From positions 1 through 41,268 of IMG/VR virus record IMGVR_UViG_3300037587_000413: a DNA stretch of 41,268 nucleotides; one strand, 5' to 3'. The position numbers and the translations under genes are program-made. Source of the stretch: a virus. Positions 1 to 5,008 of the stretch are shown piece by piece. The first letter of the stretch is position 1; each line of letters begins with the position of its first letter. The notes below the pieces were generated by a model. That model worked only from the letters and a program-made list of their open reading frames with translations. It was not told where the DNA came from and did not search any database.

Positions 1-122
1 AAAATACACCCAAAGGATTGGCTAGCAAGATATCAAAAGCTAAAACAACATCCAAAACACCAACTAAGAAGACCCAAGCGAGCAAGAAAAAAGCCGTGTC
101 ATCAAGGAAGAAACATAAATAA
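1..122 (+). CDS. 3' end of the lysine-rich HTH gene (duplicate copy at contig start)
   Basis: This is the last 40 codons of the protein encoded whole at 40967-41263, repeated because the contig is circular. It carries the end of the HTH region and the Lys/Ser/Thr-rich basic tail, with a stop at 120-122. It is not a separate gene. See the full entry at 40967. Confidence 0.9.
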   Translation, partial: NTPKGLASKISKAKTTSKTPTKKTQASKKKAVSSRKKHK

Positions 123-127
123 TCACA
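1..127. repeat. Terminal direct repeat, left copy (assembly overlap)
   Basis: Bases 1-127 are identical to 41142-41268. A perfect 127-base overlap is what a de Bruijn assembler with k=127 leaves on a circular contig, so this most likely marks circularity or circular permutation. A true 127-bp terminal redundancy is the alternative. The repeat lies inside the lysine-rich HTH gene and runs just past its stop codon. Confidence 0.95.
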
Positions 128-137
128 CCTAGATAAC

Positions 138-164
138 AGCCGCTTCAATAGCGGCTTTCTTTTA
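138..164 (+). terminator. Rho-independent terminator after the HTH gene
   Basis: A perfect 6-bp stem AGCCGC / GCGGCT (138-143 with 151-156) with a 7-base loop is followed by TTCTTTTAT. It begins 15 bases after the stop of the HTH gene. It should end the operon that carries the PAPS-reductase-like and HTH genes, so the next gene needs its own promoter, which is found at 177-217. Confidence 0.8.
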
Positions 165-176
165 TGTGCGATAAAC

Positions 177-217
177 TTGATCTAGGTCAATGTTATATTT
201 ATTGATGGTGCTAGTAT
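177..217 (+). promoter_or_regulatory. Promoter with FNR-type box (copy 1)
   Basis: TTGATCTAGGTCAA (177-190) matches the FNR consensus TTGAT-N4-ATCAA with one mismatch. An extended -10 element, TGC then TAGTAT (212-217), begins 35 bases after the start of the box. With a start site about 7 bases after the -10, the box centre lies near -41, the class II activator position. No good -35 hexamer is present, as expected for an activator-dependent promoter. The arrangement is identical in register to 39520-39560. Confidence 0.65.
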
Positions 218-248
218 TAGCTTTGTAGATAATTAAATGAGAGAAGAA

Positions 249-449
249 ATGACCGAGCCGACTAAAAAAGAATTTACAGTTGAAATAGCGATATACGATC
301 CTGGTTGTGGATTTGAATTAACCTCTAAAATGACGGTAAAGGCTTTTGATCTAAAGGACGCTCAAGCATATTTAGAAACTAAGTGTGAGTCTATGTTTGG
401 CGCTAACTTTAAGCATAGATACTTTAAAAAGAGAGTAACACTTAAATAG
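249..449 (+). CDS. Small conserved phage protein, paralogue of the 2350-2535 product
   Basis: A 66-aa protein if started at ATG 249, which has GAGAAG just upstream; an in-frame ATG at 237 would add four residues. It is not assigned to a family. It matches the product of 2350-2535 in pattern: EFT near the start, a TV.A core, a DA pair, then FG.NF and a final aromatic-F.K. Both look like one compact alpha/beta fold. It is the first gene after the FNR-type promoter at 177-217 and lies 104 bases before the next gene. Confidence 0.7.
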   Translation: MTEPTKKEFTVEIAIYDPGCGFELTSKMTVKAFDLKDAQAYLETKCESMFGANFKHRYFKKRVTLK

Positions 450-479
450 TTAGGCTTAAATGTAACGAATAGAACGGTA

Positions 480-517
480 TTAAATAGAGTTATAAGCGGT
501 GATTTACCTCTATTTAA
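480..517 (+). other. Inverted repeat in intergenic leader
   Basis: TTAAATAGAG (480-489) and CTCTATTTAA (508-517) form a perfect 10-bp stem with an 18-base loop. It lies between the stop at 449 and the ribosome site at 544. There is no T-tract after it, so it is not an obvious terminator. It may be an mRNA hairpin or an operator. Confidence 0.5.
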
Positions 518-553
518 TCGAAAGTAAACTTTTATATAAATTTGGAGAATAAA

Positions 554-934
554 ATGAATAGAGAGCAAGCAACGAAAGAGTTGGTAGAAGATTTGATGTT
601 TCACGGATGTCAAAAGTTAACTTGTGATTTAGCTTTAGAATTGGCTGAAAGTATTTTAGACAACAAAGTGCCATTCATATCAGTTAGAACCAGTGATGAT
701 TTCAAAGAAAATGTAGCAATTCAAGCCGCAAAAAATAAAGAGGTTATGATAGAAGTGATGTCAAACTTCTTACCAAAAGATATAAGTGCTGATGAGGCAC
801 TGAACCAAGATATGAACTACTGGAAAAATATTTTTATTTCATCTTGTTTATGTGCTGGCAAGTCTGTTGAAGATTCTATTGAACACGCTAATCGTGCTGT
901 TACTGAAATATATAAACAAGTTACGAATAAGTAG
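554..934 (+). CDS. Hypothetical protein, mostly helical
   Basis: A 126-aa protein started at ATG 554 with GGAG at 544-547 eight bases upstream; the in-frame TTG at 542 lies within the ribosome site. The sequence is helix-rich and slightly acidic, with three scattered cysteines and no membrane segment or recognised motif. The leader AAATTTGGAGAAT is nearly the same as that in front of 1175, suggesting the two genes were joined by the same kind of junction. Function unknown. Confidence 0.75.
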   Translation: MNREQATKELVEDLMFHGCQKLTCDLALELAESILDNKVPFISVRTSDDFKENVAIQAAKNKEVMIEVMSNFLPKDISADEALNQDMNYWKNIFISSCLCAGKSVEDSIEHANRAVTEIYKQVTNK

Positions 935-944
935 GATTTGAATT

Positions 945-1127
945 ATGTGGCATTACTTCCATGATAAAAGTTTTAAGCATAAATCAACTAAGTGGTGGCA
1001 AGTATTTAACATTGTCACTTGTTTTGATTTTACAGGCGGTTTGAGTGGTGGCGGCACGCTGTATAAGGTTTACTCGTTACGATTTTACAGTATCGAGTTA
1101 AGCCGTATTGCGATTACACAAGAGTAG
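945..1127 (+). CDS. Small hypothetical protein, aromatic-rich
   Basis: A 60-aa open frame beginning with ATG 945, ten bases after the previous stop. It is rich in aromatic and basic residues at the N-terminus (MWHYFHDK) and has a Gly-Gly-Leu-Ser-Gly-Gly-Gly stretch in the middle. The ribosome site is weak. Position and strand fit the operon, but nothing in the sequence assigns a function. A chance frame cannot be excluded. Confidence 0.5.
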   Translation: MWHYFHDKSFKHKSTKWWQVFNIVTCFDFTGGLSGGGTLYKVYSLRFYSIELSRIAITQE

Positions 1128-1174
1128 GATTTAGCCTACTAATTAAACGCAAATAGAAATTTGGAGAATTAAAA

Positions 1175-1594
1175 ATGTTAAATAAATATGGCTTTGATAA
1201 AAAAGAAACATTAACAAACTTAATAAACAAGAACGGATTAGTGAAAACCAAAACCGGACTAGAGAAAAATGGTCGAGTTGTTTTTGTTTTTCCGAAAGGA
1301 GGACTTAGCTCTAGATTAAAGGCTACTTGGGAATTTTTCAAGGGGGCTGACAGTGTTGAAACCCTTGCTGAATATGCAAGCAGAATAGGGGCGGAGCTTA
1401 AACCAACGTGTTTAGCGGATATGCCAGTAGTTAAAAAAACCGATGTTGACGGTAATAGCTTTTTCGCGGGTCTTGGATGGGTAACTACCTGGCTACAGGT
1501 TAAAGACCCAGACGGTGGACTTAATAAGTCGGGCATGTGGCCGGCATCAGTTCAGATGCTTGGCGATGGCTCGTTAGTTGTAGCAACAAGCTAG
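1175..1594 (+). CDS. Hypothetical protein
   Basis: A 139-aa protein with ATG 1175 and GGAG at 1162-1165. The N-terminal 45 residues are basic and helical; the rest is mixed with many glycines and a Trp-rich patch (GWVTTWL). No signal peptide or membrane segment is seen. It sits in the small-gene operon, followed after 35 bases by the repeated leader. Not recognised. Confidence 0.7.
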   Translation: MLNKYGFDKKETLTNLINKNGLVKTKTGLEKNGRVVFVFPKGGLSSRLKATWEFFKGADSVETLAEYASRIGAELKPTCLADMPVVKKTDVDGNSFFAGLGWVTTWLQVKDPDGGLNKSGMWPASVQMLGDGSLVVATS

Positions 1595-1603
1595 ATATTT
1601 ATA

Positions 1604-1632
1604 ATTTTAAAGTAGACGGAGAAATAACGATG
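1604..1632 (+). repeat. Recurrent gene leader (copy 1)
   Basis: An AT-rich run then AAAGTAGACGGAGAAATAA in front of ATG 1630. Near-identical leaders occur at 1844, 2090, 5009 (minus) and 26064 (minus). The GGAG inside acts as ribosome site. Confidence 0.7.
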
Positions 1633-1851
1633 AAAAGAATTGAGCTATTAAACGCAATTGACGAGATAAAAGATGCTGATGATGTGGCGCACGCAATAGA
1701 CACATTGAAAGATTTAGCGGTTAACTTTTGTGATAATTACGAAACAGAATTTAACTACATTCGAGATGCTCTGGAAGGTTTAGCGCCTCACATAGATAAA
1801 GTGAATGAAGCTCACAGGGTCGCTGAAAAATGCGGCAGTGACTTATATTAA
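1630..1851 (+). CDS. Hypothetical small acidic helical protein
   Basis: A 73-aa protein with ATG 1630 directly after the repeated leader. It is acidic and helical, with two Cys residues and heptad-like spacing of hydrophobics, so it may be a small coiled-coil protein. A longer frame from 1537 overlaps the previous gene and translates the leader, so the internal ATG is preferred. Function unknown. Confidence 0.7.
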   Translation: MKRIELLNAIDEIKDADDVAHAIDTLKDLAVNFCDNYETEFNYIRDALEGLAPHIDKVNEAHRVAEKCGSDLY

Positions 1852-1873
1852 GGTAGACGGGGAAATAAGCATG
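1844..1873 (+). repeat. Recurrent gene leader (copy 2)
   Basis: TATATTAAGGTAGACGGGGA followed by AATAAGC and ATG 1871. It overlaps the last codons of the upstream gene, so that gene's C-terminus may be set by the junction. Confidence 0.7.
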
Positions 1874-2083
1874 ATAGGTTTAATTTACATTGTCGGACTA
1901 GTTTTATCACTCCTATTATTAAGGTGGCACGGGGTAAGGTGTAAAAAGACAGGGCAAAACCCTGAGTTTGATTTTTTATCTGCGGCATGTTTGTTTTGGC
2001 CTATATCGTTAATACTATTATTTATAGCTCCATTTATTTTATTTTTTCGCTATTTGATTGGCAAAGTTACTGGGGAGTTTTAA
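1871..2083 (+). CDS. Small membrane protein with two TM segments
   Basis: A 70-aa protein with a hydrophobic segment at about residues 3-18 and a second at about 41-62, separated by a short basic loop (RWHGVRCKK). This predicts two membrane spans in the inner membrane. Size and topology would fit a holin, antiholin or exclusion protein, but it sits in the early-type operon, away from the late lysis-type genes. Start ATG 1871 follows the repeated leader. Confidence 0.7.
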   Translation: MIGLIYIVGLVLSLLLLRWHGVRCKKTGQNPEFDFLSAACLFWPISLILLFIAPFILFFRYLIGKVTGEF

Positions 2084-2089
2084 TTGGAA

Positions 2090-2119
2090 TTAATTTACAT
2101 CAAAGTAGAGGTGAGTATG
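2090..2119 (+). repeat. Recurrent gene leader (copy 3)
   Basis: TTACATCAAAGTAGAGGTGA followed by GT and ATG 2117. The sequence from CAAAGTAGAGG to ATGAGTGA is almost the same as the leader of the minus-strand gene at 26063. Confidence 0.7.
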
Positions 2120-2332
2120 AGTGAATCAACACAGACATTAACTTTCTTAGCTGCCAGTTTAGCTAAAGGGAGATATATAGGGCGAATATCCGCACTATGC
2201 GAAAATCAAAAAACGGTAAGCACAAAAAAGCTTCAGCGAATTATTGAAGATATAGAAGATGTGCAAAGGCTTGACGCTATAAATCTAAAAAAAGTAATTG
2301 ATCAATTACGCAAACCAGTTACACAAAAGTAG
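2117..2332 (+). CDS. Hypothetical small helical protein
   Basis: A 71-aa protein with ATG 2117 eight bases after GAGGTG. It is helical and moderately basic, with no membrane segment. Its C-terminal codons run into a 10-bp tandem repeat (2323-2342). Not recognised. Confidence 0.7.
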   Translation: MSESTQTLTFLAASLAKGRYIGRISALCENQKTVSTKKLQRIIEDIEDVQRLDAINLKKVIDQLRKPVTQK

Positions 2333-2347
2333 ACAAAAGTAGACAAG
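2323..2347 (+). repeat. Tandem repeat of ACAAAAGTAG
   Basis: Two full copies (2323-2332, 2333-2342) plus ACAAG. It contains the stop codon of the upstream gene and leads to ATG 2350. It looks like a duplicated fragment of the recurrent leader core (AAAGTAGAC). Confidence 0.75.
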
Positions 2348-2349
2348 CA

Positions 2350-2535
2350 ATGAATAAACCAACAAACATACCAGAGTTCACAATTAAACTAGTCATCGAT
2401 CAGCAAGGTTTAAAATTAAACGCTGAGATAACGGTTAACGCGCATTGTCGTGAAGATGCTGAGTTAGCGGCTGAAATGGTATTGCAATCTAAGTTTGGTG
2501 TTAATTTTGATTATGGGTGGTTTGTTAAGGATTGA
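2350..2535 (+). CDS. Small conserved phage protein, paralogue of the 249-449 product
   Basis: A 61-aa protein similar in length and pattern to the product of 249-449: EFTI, a TVNAH core, DAE, then KFGVNF and a terminal WF.KD. The pair suggests an old duplication inside one operon. There is no strong ribosome site beyond the AAGTAGACAAG repeat. Function unknown. Confidence 0.7.
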   Translation: MNKPTNIPEFTIKLVIDQQGLKLNAEITVNAHCREDAELAAEMVLQSKFGVNFDYGWFVKD

Positions 2536-2537
2536 AT

Positions 2538-2660
2538 ATGAATCAACTAAACGAGGCTTACGAACAATCAATCGATACAGTGTGTGACGCAATGTTTTGG
2601 TCAACGCTCGGCATTAATTTTATGATAATTTTATTTTTGGCAGTTCCGAAAGGATATTAA
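2538..2660 (+). CDS. Tiny single-TM protein
   Basis: A 40-aa frame from ATG 2538, two bases after the previous stop. The N-terminal half is polar and acidic; residues about 20-36 are hydrophobic and could span the membrane. Tight spacing supports translation by coupling. Function unknown. Confidence 0.5.
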   Translation: MNQLNEAYEQSIDTVCDAMFWSTLGINFMIILFLAVPKGY

Positions 2661-2709
2661 TAAGGGTTGCGCATCAGCAGCCGACTGCCGCCATTTTATG
2701 AGGTAATTT

Positions 2710-2838
2710 ATGCGTAAATATAAAAATCCAGCAGGCACGATAATAGCAGTGTTTATTATCGCCTATTTTGTTGTGGTGGGCGCTTGGTTTATTGCTGACC
2801 TTGTGTTCAGTGGTATATTTAATCTTGTTGAGTTTTGA
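2710..2838 (+). CDS. Tiny single-TM protein upstream of ninG
   Basis: A 42-aa frame with GAGG six to nine bases before ATG 2710. It has a basic N-terminus (MRKYKNP) and then a hydrophobic stretch at about residues 9-35. The stop TGA overlaps the ATG of ninG by one base (TGATG), a translational coupling signal. Probably an inner-membrane protein of unknown role. Confidence 0.6.
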   Translation: MRKYKNPAGTIIAVFIIAYFVVVGAWFIADLVFSGIFNLVEF

Positions 2839-3440
2839 TGCAAGAAATCAAAATAGTAATAGTTAACAGTTTGGAGCATTTAAAAGTGGCTAATAAAAAA
2901 CGTAGATGCTCACAATGCAAAACATACAAGATCGCAACTGATGGAATAGTCATCAGAAATATATTTTACTGTGATTTTGATTGTGCTACTGCTAAAGCTT
3001 TTAATGGTATATCTAAAGGTGCTGATATTGTTCACAAGGCAAAGAAGAAGGTATACAACGAGAATAAGCTATCGACACGCAAGAGAGCGACCAAAGAAGC
3101 TTGTCACGAATACATTCGCCTTAGAGATAAAGATAAGCTCTGTATTTGCTGCGGAGAGCCTCTTGGTGATGATTTCGAAGCTGGTCACTTTTGGGAATCT
3201 GGCAACTTCTCATTTATTAGATATCATGAAGATAATATCCACGGGCAAAGAAAACATTGTAATCGGTTCAAAGGTGGTGACTCTGGCTTTTATCGGGAAA
3301 ACTTAGTTAATAAAATAGGTCCTGAACGCGTGCAATGGCTAGATAATAATCGCAGTAATAAAACTAAAATGACGGCTGATGATTACCGCGAAATAGAGGC
3401 GTATTACAAAGCTAAAATAAATAAACTAAACCAATACTAA
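2838..3440 (+). CDS. ninG: NinG/Rap-type recombination endonuclease
   Basis: A 200-aa protein matching lambda NinG (Rap), a Holliday-junction and branched-DNA endonuclease that acts with phage annealing recombination. Visible signs are an N-terminal CSQC pair, a second pair in CICCGEP, the following AGHFW motif, and the HGQRKHCNRF segment typical of the family's zinc-binding HNH-like core. A basic helical linker lies between the two parts, as in lambda. The preferred start is ATG 2838, coupled to the upstream stop. The gene ends inside the convergent barrel gene (29-bp overlap). Confidence 0.88.
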   Translation: MQEIKIVIVNSLEHLKVANKKRRCSQCKTYKIATDGIVIRNIFYCDFDCATAKAFNGISKGADIVHKAKKKVYNENKLSTRKRATKEACHEYIRLRDKDKLCICCGEPLGDDFEAGHFWESGNFSFIRYHEDNIHGQRKHCNRFKGGDSGFYRENLVNKIGPERVQWLDNNRSNKTKMTADDYREIEAYYKAKINKLNQY

Positions 3441-3954
3441 TGGCGTCCGTGGTTTCTGGCCCATAACCTTTTTTATACTTCTCGTACATATCGCAATAAG
3501 ACCCTTTTATTTTAAAGTTTCTTTCTATGCGGTATTGGCCGATAATGCACCAGCTTGGTTTGTAGCTATCTGAACCTTCTGACCATGCAGGCTTTTTACC
3601 ATCAACCCACCACACGCTTTTATATTCAGTGATACCTGCTGATACAATTAATGATAGTTTATCGAAATCGTACTTATAAGCTAAATGACCTTGCCATAAC
3701 GATGGTATTTTATTCGTGTACTTTTTAGCTAAAATAAAGCTGTTGGCGGTTTCTGTCGATCGTGCAACGTCTATTTTAATACCAAATCCTGAATCGTGCC
3801 AGTAGCTATAACCGATATTCAACGCGTCCATTTTGAAATTAATCGGCTGTTTAAACTCTAGGTTTTGGTTTATTCGCATGTAAGAGATGCTGACTTCTTG
3901 AGATGCGAATACCGCTGTTGATAGTAGTGTTAAGATTAAGGTTATGTATTTCAT
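3412..3954 (-). CDS. Lom/Ail-like outer-membrane beta-barrel protein
   Basis: A 180-aa protein with a clear signal peptide: M-K-Y, a hydrophobic core, and probable cleavage after VFA at about residue 17. The mature part has alternating polar/hydrophobic strands rich in Tyr and Trp and ends in VYLF, the C-terminal aromatic signal for outer-membrane insertion. At about 160 mature residues it fits an eight-stranded barrel such as Lom, Ail or OmpX. Lambda Lom is a virulence/lysogenic-conversion protein; here the gene is the last of the late operon, after the tail fibre genes. It may alter the host surface or block superinfection. This is inference from topology, without a family match. Confidence 0.6.
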   Translation of the reverse strand: MKYITLILTLLSTAVFASQEVSISYMRINQNLEFKQPINFKMDALNIGYSYWHDSGFGIKIDVARSTETANSFILAKKYTNKIPSLWQGHLAYKYDFDKLSLIVSAGITEYKSVWWVDGKKPAWSEGSDSYKPSWCIIGQYRIERNFKIKGSYCDMYEKYKKGYGPETTDAISIGLVYLF

Positions 3955-3963
3955 TATGCTGCC

Positions 3964-4416
3964 CTACGTATCATATTGTAAAAACGATAGTATTGTTCCG
4001 TTTGTACCATCACCAGATATTTCTATCACTAATGTTTTATAAGGAATTTCTTCTCTAGAAAGTATTCTGCCACCCGTTCCTGATGAATAAGTTCCTATCG
4101 CACATCGTATTGAATCCTGATCTGATAATGTACCTGTTGAGTTAAGCACCTCAACCCCGTCAAGCACTATTCTAAATTTAGCATTTGTCACCGCTGTTCC
4201 AGTTGCAGTATGGATGGCAGCCAAACTAATTACACCATTGGTTTTATTAAGTACCTCGGTAAGTGATGCTGATGTGATTGATGCGGATTGCTGGCAACCT
4301 GTATCTGGAACAATTACAGTCCGTGGCGATGAACCACCAGCAAATAACTGTAATGTATCATCTAATAATATTGGTGGTTTAGCACCACCCAATAAATCAC
4401 TCGATTCAATAGCCAT
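3964..4416 (-). CDS. Putative virion/tail accessory protein, beta-rich
   Basis: A 150-aa protein rich in Thr, Ser, Gly and beta-branched residues with no signal peptide. It contains a segment (TNAKFRIVLDG) like those in the small virion proteins at 11525 and 12613. It lies one base downstream of the coiled-coil fibre gene, in the tail-fibre group. Probably a structural decoration or fibre-tip protein. No enzyme motif seen. Confidence 0.65.
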   Translation of the reverse strand: MAIESSDLLGGAKPPILLDDTLQLFAGGSSPRTVIVPDTGCQQSASITSASLTEVLNKTNGVISLAAIHTATGTAVTNAKFRIVLDGVEVLNSTGTLSDQDSIRCAIGTYSSGTGGRILSREEIPYKTLVIEISGDGTNGTILSFLQYDT

Positions 4417-4417
4417 G

Positions 4418-5008
4418 TTAAACCTCCCAATGTCCAGTTACAGCGTTAAATATAAACTCAAAGTTAACGCCTGTATTAGTTAAATTAAAGACGGTATGTG
4501 AACCGCCAGTGCTAGTTTTTATTAATTCTGATTGTGTACCGTCAACAGTTAATGTGCTTGATACTGCTGCGATTGACGCAACAACCTTGAATCGTTCACC
4601 ACCTGTGAAACCTGTTACATCTGGCATTGTTATTGTTGAGTTTGCTGTTAGGAAATATTCAACGCCGATTAAAAAGGTTGCCGTTCCTGTTGCTGTGGTT
4701 CGTTTTTTTAATACTGCTATTGCTGCTGTATTTGTTGCTATGTTGGTTACATTCGTTGCTATATTACTAGTGTTAGTAGATATCGCCGAAGTATTAGTAT
4801 CTGTTTGTGGTGATTCAACAGGGTTAGCGTAAAGCAAATTAGTTAATTGAACGCCTGAACCAGCATCAGCAGCATCGATATCATACCATTGAATCGTTGA
4901 GCCTGTTTGAACAGCTACCGTTGCCCCCGCTCTTAGCTTAGATGCAACCATTCGTGCTTGGGATGCAAATAGCCCGTTTATCTCTGTTAAGCCTGATGTT
5001 AAAGCCAT
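4418..5008 (-). CDS. Putative tail fibre protein with trimeric coiled coil
   Basis: A 196-aa protein. Residues about 70-98 form a run of T-N-x-x-x-I repeats (TNTSNIATN and relatives), the pattern of parallel trimeric coiled coils in tail fibres and YadA-type stalks. The N-terminal 65 residues probably dock to the spike or tail; the C-terminal 100 residues form a glycine- and threonine-rich beta domain ending in GHWEV. The start overlaps the stop of the spike gene (TAATG), so the two are coupled and may form one adhesion device. Confidence 0.75.
   Translation of the reverse strand: MALTSGLTEINGLFASQARMVASKLRAGATVAVQTGSTIQWYDIDAADAGSGVQLTNLLYANPVESPQTDTNTSAISTNTSNIATNVTNIATNTAAIAVLKKRTTATGTATFLIGVEYFLTANSTITMPDVTGFTGGERFKVVASIAAVSSTLTVDGTQSELIKTSTGGSHTVFNLTNTGVNFEFIFNAVTGHWEV

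Noticed and set aside
1114-1536. A 140-aa minus-strand frame opposite 1175-1594
   Set aside because: Low-complexity Pro/Ser/Leu shadow of the plus gene, without ribosome site; plus frame fits the operon.
2288-2306. Further FNR-type site at TTGATCAA
   Set aside because: The half-sites overlap with no 4-base spacer and the site lies inside a gene, as do several other TTGATCAA occurrences.
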